Source of the DNA: Kaustia mangrovi
GTDB taxonomy: Bacteria > Pseudomonadota > Alphaproteobacteria > Rhizobiales > Im1
DNA length: 64,000 nt
Reading direction: 5' to 3'
NCBI RefSeq assembly: GCF_015482775.1
Contig: NZ_CP058214.1
Location: 744,001-808,000 of the forward strand
Position numbers and translations under genes: made by a program. This document shows, piece after piece, positions 18,884 through 26,064 of the stretch. The notes beneath the pieces were generated by a model, which searched no databases, was not told the DNA's origin, and saw only the letters and a program-made list of their open reading frames with translations. The number at the start of each line of letters is the position of its first letter. Within the stretch, counting starts at the first letter, position 1.

Positions 18884-19789
18884 ATGACTGCAGCAGACCT
18901 TGAGGGCAATACCGTTTTCGACTGCCTGAGCCGCGAGGGCGTGCCCTTGCGCGCATCGGCCGCGTTCGGCGACGGCATCGCCGCGGCCCTGTGGGAACGC
19001 GACGAACGCGCCTTCACGAGCTACCGCGCACCGAACCACAACACGCTGAGCCTCTATGTGGAGGGCGGAAACGGCATCCGCCGCCTGAACGGCCGCCGCG
19101 TCCTTCGAAGCAACGGTTCCGGCAGCGTGTGCCTGATGCCGGACACGCTCACCACGGACTGGGACGTCTCAGGCCCTGTGAGCATGTTCCATCTCTATTT
19201 CCCGCGCTCCGCGCTCGACCGGGTCATCGCGGAGGTTCTCGAGGCCGATCCCGCCGCCGTCGCGCTGCGCGACGAGACCTATTTCCAGGATCCCTATCTC
19301 GAAGGGGTGATCCGCGCAGCCGTGATCCCCCTGCACTGGGACGAGCCCGGCGACCGGCTGGCGGTCAGCCAGGCCGCGCAGATGATGCTGACCTACCTGG
19401 CCACGCGTTTCGCCGAGCGCCCGGCCCGGGCCCGGATCGCCCGCGGCGGCCTCGCCCCGGCAGTACGCCGGCGCGTCGAGGAGTTCGTCGAGGCCCATCT
19501 CGACCGGCCGCTCGCCATCCGCGACCTGGCGTCGATCGCGGGCCTGAGCCCCTATCACTTCGCGCGCATGTTCAAGCAGTCGACCGGGGAGAGCCCCCAT
19601 CACTACGTGCTGCGCAGGCGCGTGGAGCGGGCGAAGACGCTGATCGCGACGGGCGGACTTTCCCTGTCGGAGATCGCCCTTTGCTGCGGGTTTTCGAGCC
19701 AGAGCCACTTCACCGCGCGGTTCCGCCAGATCGCCGGCGTGACACCGCGCCAGTTCGCCCGTGCAACGGACAGCGGGCTTGCCGCCTGA
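18884..19789 (+). CDS. AraC-family transcriptional regulator
   Basis: The 301-residue protein has an N-terminal sensing region of about 190 residues and two C-terminal HTH motifs: PLAIRDLASIAGLSPYHFAR, then SLSEIALCCGFSSQSHFTAR with the closing RQIAGVTPRQF. The ATG at 18884 begins the conserved part; the frame is open far upstream without similarity. Its neighbours are the divergent DMT transporter, about 200 bp away, and downstream prmA. The effector is unknown. Confidence 0.9.
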   Translation: MTAADLEGNTVFDCLSREGVPLRASAAFGDGIAAALWERDERAFTSYRAPNHNTLSLYVEGGNGIRRLNGRRVLRSNGSGSVCLMPDTLTTDWDVSGPVSMFHLYFPRSALDRVIAEVLEADPAAVALRDETYFQDPYLEGVIRAAVIPLHWDEPGDRLAVSQAAQMMLTYLATRFAERPARARIARGGLAPAVRRRVEEFVEAHLDRPLAIRDLASIAGLSPYHFARMFKQSTGESPHHYVLRRRVERAKTLIATGGLSLSEIALCCGFSSQSHFTARFRQIAGVTPRQFARATDSGLAA

Positions 19790-19831
19790 CGGGACTTTCC
19801 CAACTGCCTCCGGGGTGCCATAAGGGCGCCC

Positions 19832-20683
19832 ATGCACACGCTCACCGTTTCAGGACTTGCCCTCGACCGCGCCCGCGCGCTCTCCACCCTCCTGGAAGAG
19901 ACGGTCGATCCCGCCCCGCTCGCCGTCACTCTCCTGTCGGAGAACGAGGCCGATACCCTTTGGCGCCTGGAGGCGCTCTACGATACGCCGCCCGCCGACA
20001 GCGCCCTTGAGAGTGCGATCGCGGGCGCGGAATGGACCCTCGATGCCCTGCCCGAGCGCGACTGGGTCGCCGAATCTCTGAAGGACCTGAAGCCCGTGGC
20101 GGCCGGGCGCTTCTTCGTGCACGGCCATCACGACCGCGACAAGCGGCCCGCCGGCCGGATCGGCATCGAGATCGAGGCGGGCCTCGCCTTCGGCACCGGC
20201 CACCATGCCACCACGCTCGGCTGTCTGCTCGCGCTCGACGCCATCCTGAAGCGGGAGACGCCCGCCCCCGCCCTCGATGTGGGCTGCGGGTCGGGCGTGC
20301 TGGCGCTCGCCTATGCGCGTGCCACGAAATACCCGGTCATCGCCAGCGACATCGACCCGGTCGCCGTGGAGCAGACTGTGGAGAATGCGCGGATCAACGG
20401 GGTCGGCGCGCTCGTGCGCGCGCGCCATGCCACGGGGCTCGACGACGCCGTCATTCGCGGCGCCGGTCCCTACGGGCTAATCATGGCGAATATTCTCGCC
20501 CGCCCGCTCGCCGCGCTCGCCGGCGACATGGCCGCGCTGCTCGGCCCCGGCGGGCATCTCGTCCTGTCCGGATTGACAGTCGATCAGGAGGCGCAGGTTC
20601 TCGGTCCCTATCGCGCGCTCGGCCTTGCGCTGCGCACACGCTACCGCATCGACCGCTGGGCAACATTGGTGCTCGCGGGATAG
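19832..20683 (+). CDS. prmA: Ribosomal protein L11 methyltransferase
   Basis: The 283-residue SAM-dependent enzyme trimethylates ribosomal protein L11. Features are the N-terminal L11-recognition domain, the linker GIEIEAGLAFGTGHHATTLG and the SAM motif LDVGCGSGVLALA near residue 148. The active-site segment is MANILARPL, the PrmA form of the N-(I/L)-L motif. The C-terminus WATLVLAG is typical. The gene follows the AraC gene after 42 bp and precedes a repeat-rich gap. Confidence 0.94.
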   Translation: MHTLTVSGLALDRARALSTLLEETVDPAPLAVTLLSENEADTLWRLEALYDTPPADSALESAIAGAEWTLDALPERDWVAESLKDLKPVAAGRFFVHGHHDRDKRPAGRIGIEIEAGLAFGTGHHATTLGCLLALDAILKRETPAPALDVGCGSGVLALAYARATKYPVIASDIDPVAVEQTVENARINGVGALVRARHATGLDDAVIRGAGPYGLIMANILARPLAALAGDMAALLGPGGHLVLSGLTVDQEAQVLGPYRALGLALRTRYRIDRWATLVLAG

Positions 20684-20721
20684 GCGGCCCCGGCCAGCAC
20701 CGGCTGGCGGGTTGCCCCGAA

Positions 20722-20805
20722 TTCTTGTCGCCGTCATTCCCGTTCTTGTCTCTGTCATTCCCGTTCTTGTCTCTGTCATTCCCGTTCTTGTCGCTGTCAT
20801 TCCCG
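20722..20805. repeat. Four 21-bp tandem repeats
   Basis: Four head-to-tail copies of a 21-bp unit (TTCTTGTCTCTGTCATTCCC plus G) occupy exactly 84 bp. Units 2 and 3 are identical; units 1 and 4 differ by one or two bases. The end of each unit (GTCATTCCCG) is the same as the outer end of the adjacent palindromic element, so the array probably grew by repeated duplication of that element's edge. Confidence 0.9.
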
Positions 20806-20873
20806 CGAAAGCGGGAATCCATCAGGGCAATAGCGCGGGTACACAATTGGATTCCCGCTTTCGCGGGAATGAC
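20796..20873. repeat. Paired palindromic repeat element (copy 1)
   Basis: Two hairpins face each other in inverted orientation: ATTCCCGC-GAAA-GCGGGAAT at 20799-20818 and its reverse complement at 20851-20870. The outer ends are GTCATTCC and GGAATGAC. The whole 78-bp unit is itself a large inverted repeat. Similar hairpins occur at 25951-26028, 45053-45122 and 52881-52900, all intergenic. This is the pattern of a short dispersed palindromic (REP/MITE-like) element. Confidence 0.85.
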
Positions 20874-21065
20874 GAGAAGCAACGGATGCTCGAATGGCGT
20901 GCGTGGACCGTTGGAGTCCGGGAGGGAAAACGCCCCCCAGAAACGGGAACGGCCCTCTCCCCCGCCCGAAACCTTTGCGCCATACTCACGACGCGAAAGT
21001 CCCGGGAGGGAAAGAGGGCCGCCTTGGAGCCGAAGCTCCAAGGGGGAGGGAGCTCCAAAATTCGG

Positions 21066-21281
21066 TCAGGCGTTGTCGCCGTTCCAGACCATCCGGCGGA
21101 TCTCGCTCCGCTTCAGGCCGATATCCATCAGGAGGCGGTCATCGAGCTCCTCGAGCTCGCGCTCCGCACGGCTCAGCTCGACGTAGCGCTTCACCCGCGA
21201 CGCCAGGCGCGCGAAGAAGGACGGACCGCCGACAGTGCCGCCACGCACCGCACGATCGTTTCCAAAGGTTGCCACACTCAT
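21066..21281 (-). CDS. DUF1127-family small protein (copy A)
   Basis: This is a 71-residue basic protein. Residues 25-65 are the DUF1127 core: a helix (FFARLASRVKRYVELSRAER) followed by ELEELDDRLLMDIGLKRSEI. DUF1127 proteins are small, arginine-rich and often stress-induced; several affect RNA turnover or phosphate and carbon homeostasis. The ATG at 21281, with GGAG 7-8 nt upstream, was preferred over the long upstream extension. A candidate sRNA with an intrinsic terminator ends 29 bp before the start codon, so this gene may depend on read-through. Confidence 0.9.
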   Translation of the reverse strand: MSVATFGNDRAVRGGTVGGPSFFARLASRVKRYVELSRAERELEELDDRLLMDIGLKRSEIRRMVWNGDNA

Positions 21282-21309
21282 CTCAATTCTCCATTGCACA
21301 CGGACTGTT

Positions 21310-21349
21310 AAAATGGGCGCCGGGACCGGGTATTCCGAACCCGACGCCC
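21310..21349 (-). terminator. Intrinsic terminator of the candidate anti-SD sRNA
   Basis: Read on the minus strand, a 10-bp stem (GGGCGUCGGG pairing with CCCGGCGCCC, one G-U pair) closes a 15-nt loop and is followed by AUUUUAAC. This is a good Rho-independent terminator. It lies just upstream of the DUF1127 copy A start, so it can act as an end point or as an attenuator. Confidence 0.75.
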
Positions 21350-21415
21350 AAGGCTCTTCTGGGGAGGAAGAAGAGCGTGCGGCGCCGTCTCCGGACAACC
21401 GCGAAACTCATGTTG
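21310..21415 (-). ncRNA. Candidate trans-acting sRNA with CCUCCCC loop
   Basis: The predicted transcript starts near 21415, seven bases after a TATATA hexamer (21422-21427), and ends at the terminator above, giving about 106 nt. Its central hairpin (21353-21376) has a perfect 7-bp stem, GCUCUUC/GAAGAGC, and a 10-nt loop UUCCUCCCCA. The loop is complementary to purine-rich Shine-Dalgarno sequences. Alphaproteobacterial sRNAs of the CcsR/alpha-r14 type carry CCUCC-rich loops, and in Rhodobacter they are cotranscribed with a DUF1127 gene, so both structure and neighbourhood fit. Here there is one such hairpin, with DUF1127 genes on both sides. No transcription evidence is available. Confidence 0.55.
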
Positions 21416-21421
21416 CGTCGG

Positions 21422-21477
21422 TATATATGTGGGTTCCGGTCTGGTCGGCTAGAGGGACTTTTGCATTGCAGCGATGC
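21422..21477 (-). promoter_or_regulatory. Promoter and 15-bp palindromic operator for the sRNA/DUF1127 A unit
   Basis: A 15-bp near-perfect palindrome at 21463-21477 (plus strand GCATTGCAGCGATGC) is followed, on the minus strand, by 35 nt and then a TATATA -10-like hexamer. There is no good -35, which suggests activator dependence. The palindrome centre would lie near -55. The same arrangement occurs before DUF1127 copy B. Confidence 0.5.
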
Positions 21478-21521
21478 GCCGCGTGCATAACCCTCACATG
21501 ACCCGTATGCCGTACCCGCAT

Positions 21522-21540
21522 GGCTGCCTTCCCTGCAGCC
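21522..21540 (-). terminator. Stem-loop after DUF1127 copy B
   Basis: Nine bases after the stop codon of copy B, a perfect 6-bp stem (GGCUGC/GCAGCC) encloses the loop AGGGAAG. No U-tract follows, so it is either a weak stop or a processing/stability element. Confidence 0.4.
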
Positions 21541-21548
21541 CGTTCACC

Positions 21549-21761
21549 TCACAGACGGCTCTTCAGCTCGTTACGGTCGAAGCCCAGCGCCTTGAGCGTT
21601 TCATCGTCGAGATTGCTCAGATAGGGCGCGATCTGGCGCCGCGCCTCATGCAGGCGGGCTTCCTGAAGACGGTCCATAACCTTATGATATTTCTCAACGA
21701 ACTTGTTGAGCCACCTGTTGTCGGCCACATGCTCCGCATGCGTATTGCCCACATAGGCCAT
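21549..21761 (-). CDS. DUF1127-like small protein (copy B)
   Basis: This 70-residue protein has an N-terminal acidic/His-rich stretch and a C-terminal half (ARRQIAPYLSNLDDETLKAL, then GFDRNELKSRL) that follows the DUF1127 pattern of a helix, a Leu-Asp-Asp turn and G-[LF]-x-R. It is less typical than copy A. The ATG at 21761 has AAGGAG 7 nt upstream. The 5' leader, about 77 nt from the predicted start of transcription, contains CCCCUCC at 21792-21798, which can pair over 4 nt with the gene's own SD. Confidence 0.75.
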   Translation of the reverse strand: MAYVGNTHAEHVADNRWLNKFVEKYHKVMDRLQEARLHEARRQIAPYLSNLDDETLKALGFDRNELKSRL

Positions 21762-21844
21762 TGTCCTGCTCCTTCGGTTCCGGACGTTTCTGGAGGGGTC
21801 TGTCGTCGCCTCTTGCCGGCGCCGTGTCCCTCAAGTTCGACCGG

Positions 21845-21899
21845 AATGTATGTCCGCCTCCGCTGAACGACCACCCATCATTGTGCATCGCAGCAATGC
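21845..21899 (-). promoter_or_regulatory. Promoter and 15-bp palindromic operator for DUF1127 copy B
   Basis: The palindrome GCATCGCAGCAATGC (plus strand, 21885-21899) differs from the one at 21463 only by exchanging two symmetric bases. On the minus strand, 34 nt later, comes TACATT (21845-21850), a -10-like hexamer inside CATACATTCC; the partner promoter has CATATATACC. A regulator shared by both units is likely. Confidence 0.5.
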
Positions 21900-22039
21900 C
21901 GTTCTGGCATGGCACCGTGACGGCGGTACGACCGGCCCATGGCAAAACGATGATGCCCCCTCCCCGTCGGCGCGTCTTCGCATCCCGCGCTGAATGCGAT
22001 AGAGCTTGGAAGAGACGGTTCCCACGCGGAGAGTGCGAC

Positions 22040-23860
22040 ATGTTCCAGACCTTCGAGGATGCCGGCGAGACGGCGCAGACGGGCGAACGGCTGAAGGCGC
22101 TGCGCGCAGAGCTCGAGCGGCTCGGCGTGGACGGCTTTCTCGTCCCGCGCGCCGACGAGCATCAGGGCGAGTATGTCGCGGCCTATGCGGAGCGCCTGTC
22201 CTGGCTGACGGGCTTCACCGGCTCGGCCGGTCTCGCCGTCGTGCTCGCCGACCGCGCGGCGATCTTCATCGACGGGCGCTACACGATCCAGGCGCGCGAA
22301 CAGGTGGACACCGCGCTCTTCACCCCCTGCCATCTCATAGACGAGCCGCCAGCCACATGGCTCAAGGCCAACCTCCGCGAAGGCCAGACGCTCTCCTACG
22401 ATCCCTGGCTTCACACGAGCGACCAGATCGCCCGCCTCGCCAAGGCCTGCAGGGCGGCGGGCGCGGCGCTCGTCGCTCTCGACAGCAATCCCGTCGACAC
22501 GGTCTGGACGGATCAGCCGCCGCGCCCGGCGGCCCCCGCCGTGCCGCACCCGACGCAGTTCGCCGGCAAGTCCGTTGCGGACAAACTCGCCGAGCTCTCT
22601 TCAAGCCTTGAGGAGACCGGCGCGGACGATGCGGTGCTGACCCTGCCGGATTCCATCGCCTGGGCCTTCAACATCCGCGGGCACGACATTCCGCACACGC
22701 CCGTGGCGCTCGCCTTCGCCATTCTCCCCCGCGAGGGGCGCCCGACGCTCTTCATCGCGCCGGAGAAGGCCGACGAGGCGCTTCGCGACCATCTGGCCCA
22801 GACCGTCGACATCGCCGCGCCGGAAGCCTTCGAGCCGGCGCTCCGCACGCTCGGCGAGGCCGGCCGACGGGTGCTCGTCGATCCGGCCTGCGCGCCGGAG
22901 AAGATCCGCACGCTCCTGGCCGATGCCGGCGCGGAGATCGTCGCCGCGCAGGATCCCTGCATCCTTCCCAAGGCGCGCAAGAATGCCGTCGAGATCGAGG
23001 GCTCGCGCATGGCCCACCGGCGCGACGGCGCGGCGATGGCTCGCTTCCTCGCCTGGCTCGACCGCGAGGCGCCCCTGGGCCATGTGGACGAGATCTCCGC
23101 GGCGGAGACGCTTGAGGCCCTGCGCGCGGAGACCGGTGTTCTGGAGGATATCAGCTTCGACACCATCTCCGCCTCCGGGCCCCATGCCGCCCTGCCCCAT
23201 TACCGGGTCTCGCGCGCCTCCAACAGGCCGCTCGCGCCCGGCGAGATCTATCTCGTCGATTCCGGCGCGCAATACCGCGACGGCACCACCGACATCACCC
23301 GCACCATTGTCGTGGGCGAGCCGACGGTGGAGATGCGCGACCGCTTCACTACCGTCCTCAAGGGCCATATCGCGATTGCCCGGATCCGCTTCCCGGCACG
23401 GACCACCGGCGCCCAGATCGACATCCTCGCGCGCATGGCGCTGTGGCAGAAGGGGCTCGACTTCGACCACGGCACGGGCCACGGCGTCGGCAGCTTCCTG
23501 TCGGTGCACGAGGGGCCTGCGCGCATCTCCAAGGCCGGCCATGTGGCGATGGAGCCGGGCATGATCCTGTCGAACGAGCCGGGCTACTACGCGGAGGACC
23601 GCTACGGCATCCGCATCGAGAACCTGATCCTCGTGACCGAGGCGGAGCCCGTCGAGGGCGGCGAGCGGCCCATGCACGGCTTCGAGACGCTGAGCTTCAC
23701 ACCGATCGACCGGCGCCTCGTGGAGCCCGCGATCCTCGACGATGGGGAGCTCGCCTGGCTCAATGCCTATCATGCGGAGGTGCGCCGGAACATCGCGCCG
23801 CTCCTGGAGGGCGAGGACCTCGCCTGGCTCACCGCCGCGACGGAGCCGATCAGCCGATAA
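22040..23860 (+). CDS. Xaa-Pro aminopeptidase, M24B family
   Basis: The 606-residue cytosolic metallopeptidase releases N-terminal residues preceding proline. It has the three-part layout of long (eukaryote-type) aminopeptidase P: two creatinase-like N-terminal domains and a pita-bread catalytic domain from about residue 310. Metal ligands are visible: Asp in YLVDSGAQYRDG (about 406), Asp in GTTDITRT (about 417), His in GTGHGVGSF (about 480), Glu in SNEPGYY (about 513) and Glu in IRIENL (about 527). The ATG at 22040 has GGAGAG upstream. The 3' end overlaps the convergent azlD by 11 bp. Confidence 0.94.
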   Translation: MFQTFEDAGETAQTGERLKALRAELERLGVDGFLVPRADEHQGEYVAAYAERLSWLTGFTGSAGLAVVLADRAAIFIDGRYTIQAREQVDTALFTPCHLIDEPPATWLKANLREGQTLSYDPWLHTSDQIARLAKACRAAGAALVALDSNPVDTVWTDQPPRPAAPAVPHPTQFAGKSVADKLAELSSSLEETGADDAVLTLPDSIAWAFNIRGHDIPHTPVALAFAILPREGRPTLFIAPEKADEALRDHLAQTVDIAAPEAFEPALRTLGEAGRRVLVDPACAPEKIRTLLADAGAEIVAAQDPCILPKARKNAVEIEGSRMAHRRDGAAMARFLAWLDREAPLGHVDEISAAETLEALRAETGVLEDISFDTISASGPHAALPHYRVSRASNRPLAPGEIYLVDSGAQYRDGTTDITRTIVVGEPTVEMRDRFTTVLKGHIAIARIRFPARTTGAQIDILARMALWQKGLDFDHGTGHGVGSFLSVHEGPARISKAGHVAMEPGMILSNEPGYYAEDRYGIRIENLILVTEAEPVEGGERPMHGFETLSFTPIDRRLVEPAILDDGELAWLNAYHAEVRRNIAPLLEGEDLAWLTAATEPISR

Positions 23861-24152
23861 GCGCCCTCAGGCCCACGACCGAGACGACGCCGACGGCGAC
23901 GACCGCCAGGATCGGCAGCCGGAAGGCGGCGAGCGCCGTGGCGAGGCCGGCGAGCGCCTCCGCCGGCCCGGTCATGAACACCATCGGCGTGATGACCGCG
24001 GTGAGCACCGCCACCGGCACCGCATCGAGGCCGGCGCGCACGCGCGGGGTGAGGGTCACGTGGCGCAGGACCCAGAGCCCGGCAATACGGGTGAGGTAGG
24101 TCGCAATCCCCATCGCCAGGACGGCATGGAGCGTTGGCAGGGAGAGTGTCAT
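23850..24152 (-). CDS. azlD: AzlD branched-chain amino-acid exporter subunit
   Basis: The 100-residue membrane protein has four hydrophobic helices and the AzlD pattern (GIATYLTRIAGLWVL near the start, then DAVPVAVLTAVITP). AzlC and AzlD together export branched-chain amino acids and their analogues. It starts inside the azlC stop codon (ATGA overlap), so translation is coupled. Confidence 0.9.
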   Translation of the reverse strand: MTLSLPTLHAVLAMGIATYLTRIAGLWVLRHVTLTPRVRAGLDAVPVAVLTAVITPMVFMTGPAEALAGLATALAAFRLPILAVVAVGVVSVVGLRALIG

Positions 24153-24865
24153 GCCGCCTGCTCCTCGACGTCCTCGGCCATGAACGCCGCGCCCGTCGCA
24201 ATGCCGGCAAGGCCGCCGGCGAGGATATACCAGGGTCCCGGCACGAGGAGATGGGTCAGCGCGGCGACGGCCGCGCTTGCCGCGACGATGACACCCGTGC
24301 GGTAACCCCGCCAGAAGCCCACGATGAGCGCGATGAAGATCGCGGTGAACACGAAGTCGAAGCCGAAGCGCTCCGGATCGCCGAGCGCGGAGCCCGCCAG
24401 GGCGCCGGAGACCGTGAGGCCGATCCAGCCCAGATAGAGCGTGACGCCGAGCCCCAGGAAATAGCCCGGCGTGAGCGTGGTGACGCTCGCCCGCCGCTCC
24501 GCCAGCGCCCAGATCTCGTCGGCCAGAAAGTAGAGCGAGACATAGCGGCTCGCCGCACTGAAGCGCCCCATATGTCGCGCGATGGACGCGCCCATCATCA
24601 CATGGCGCAGATTGATCGTGAGCGCGGTGAAGCCGAGCACCAGCCATGGCGCGGGATGCTGCCAGATATCGACGGCGACGAACTGCGAGGCGCCGGCGAA
24701 GACAAGCCCGCTCATCAGCCCGACCTCAAGCGGCGAAAGCCCCTTCTGGGCGGCGAGCGCGCCGAAGATCAGCGCGAACGGCGTCACCGCCATGGCGACC
24801 GGCAATATGGTCGCAACGCCCCGGGTGAATTCGCTGGCCCAGCTCTCGCGCATCGTTCGCTCCAT
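24149..24865 (-). CDS. azlC: AzlC branched-chain amino-acid exporter large subunit
   Basis: The 238-residue inner-membrane protein has the AzlC signature near the N-terminus: AVTPFALIFGALAAQKGLSP, then LMSGLVFAGASQFVAVDIW and the conserved LTINLRHVMMGASIARHM. It is expected to form the export path with AzlD. The gene order araC-azlC-azlD on one strand suggests that the upstream AraC protein controls efflux. Confidence 0.93.
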   Translation of the reverse strand: MERTMRESWASEFTRGVATILPVAMAVTPFALIFGALAAQKGLSPLEVGLMSGLVFAGASQFVAVDIWQHPAPWLVLGFTALTINLRHVMMGASIARHMGRFSAASRYVSLYFLADEIWALAERRASVTTLTPGYFLGLGVTLYLGWIGLTVSGALAGSALGDPERFGFDFVFTAIFIALIVGFWRGYRTGVIVAASAAVAALTHLLVPGPWYILAGGLAGIATGAAFMAEDVEEQAA

Positions 24866-24967
24866 CGCGTGAAACGGATCGTCGGGCGAAGGAGATAGAC
24901 GAAGGGCGCAGGCGCGATCTTGAACGAAATTGCTCTCGACGGGGCGTGATGGCCTGCAGGGTCGGGA

Positions 24968-25831
24968 TCAACGCCGGGCGAAGGCGGCCGGCGGCACACC
25001 GATACGGGCCTTGAAGGCGCGCGTCAGGTGGCTCTGGTCGGCAAAGCCGCAGGCCGCGGCGACGTCGGCGGCCGCATCGCCGCGCCTGAGCCTCTCTTGG
25101 GCGGCACGCACGCGCACATCGGTGAGATAGGCATGCGGGGTAAGCCCCAGATGGCGGCGGAAGACGCGAATCAGGTGATAGCGGCTCAGCCCCGCCACGG
25201 CGGCAAGCTCGGCGAGGTCGACCGTACCGTCGAAATGGGTTTCCAGATAATCGCGCGCCAGCCTGACGGCCTCCGGCGCGCGACCGCCCTCGACGGGCGT
25301 GCCGCGCCAGTCGCCATTGCGCTTCAGCAGCAGCGCATAGGCCTCCACCAGCGCCTCCTCGCCGCCGAAGGCATCCTCGTCGCGCTCGAGCCGTCCATGG
25401 GCGCGCATGAAGGCGGCATAGCCTTCCGGATCGCGCACCAGCGGCTCGCGGAAATAGGGTTGTCCGCTCGCCTCCTCTCCACCGAGCACGTCCTGCGCGA
25501 TCTCGCGAATCAACGTCTCGGACGGATAGGTCATGCGGTAGGTGAAGCTCGCCCCGTAAGGCTCGCCGTCATGAACCTCGCCCGGATTGACGAAGCACAG
25601 ATCGCCGGCCCTGGCATATTTCTGCTCGCCGCGCAGATAGTAGGTCTCGCAGCCCTCCAGGATGACGCCGACCACGAAGGTCTCGTGGGTGTGGCGTGCA
25701 TAACGGTGGTTGCTGAACGTCGCCGACAGGCATTCGAGCGCGTCGTGCCGCTCCGCCCGCCAGAAGCGGTAGCGGTCGCCGGGGCCGACGAGCCCCCGGT
25801 CCACGGCCATGCTTTGCTCGATCGCGTCCAT
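24968..25831 (-). CDS. AraC-family regulator with cupin sensor, upstream of azlCD
   Basis: The 287-residue protein has an N-terminal AraC-binding cupin domain (RHTHETFVVGVILEGCETYY ... GDLCFVNPGEVHDG) and a C-terminal pair of HTH motifs (TVDLAELAAVAGLSRYHLIR and ADVAAACGFADQSHLTRAFK). This is the group of AraC regulators usually found beside azlCD or LysE exporters. The ATG at 25831 starts the conserved part. azlC follows after 102 bp on the same strand. Confidence 0.92.
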   Translation of the reverse strand: MDAIEQSMAVDRGLVGPGDRYRFWRAERHDALECLSATFSNHRYARHTHETFVVGVILEGCETYYLRGEQKYARAGDLCFVNPGEVHDGEPYGASFTYRMTYPSETLIREIAQDVLGGEEASGQPYFREPLVRDPEGYAAFMRAHGRLERDEDAFGGEEALVEAYALLLKRNGDWRGTPVEGGRAPEAVRLARDYLETHFDGTVDLAELAAVAGLSRYHLIRVFRRHLGLTPHAYLTDVRVRAAQERLRRGDAAADVAAACGFADQSHLTRAFKARIGVPPAAFARR

Positions 25832-25950
25832 GGGCGCCAGTCTAACAGCAGCACCATCCCTTTCCCACCTCTCCCGGTCGGGAGATGACCGGAGCGATGT
25901 GGCCGGAGCAGGCCGCACTCGGATCGAAGGCTTGTGCGCACCGGCCCTGG

Positions 25951-26028
25951 ATACCCGCCTGCGCGGGTATGAGCGGTATATCGGGCAGGTGGGCTCTCCC
26001 ACACCGCTCGCTCCCGCGAAGGCGGGAG
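25951..26028. repeat. Paired hairpins of the dispersed palindromic family (copy 2)
   Basis: Two perfect hairpins lie in the gap between a GST gene and the araC gene: ATACCCGC-CTGC-GCGGGTAT (25951-25970) and CTCCCGC-GAAG-GCGGGAG (26011-26028). Size and spacing match copy 1, but the stem sequences have diverged, with compensating changes that keep the pairing. Confidence 0.65.
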
Positions 26029-26064
26029 CCCAGAGCCACGGACGACGTGCACGAGCGAGCCGCC

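Larger units (their letters stand above)
20684..21065. other. 382-bp gene-free gap with repeats
   Basis: The gap between prmA and the DUF1127 gene holds the 21-bp tandem array and the paired palindromic element listed separately. The remaining part (20874-21065) has short runs such as CCCGGGAGGGAAAG but no supported gene, promoter or terminator. Confidence 0.6.

Noticed and set aside
20722-20873. CRISPR array
   Set aside because: The repeats are directly contiguous 21-bp units without spacers, and no cas genes are present.
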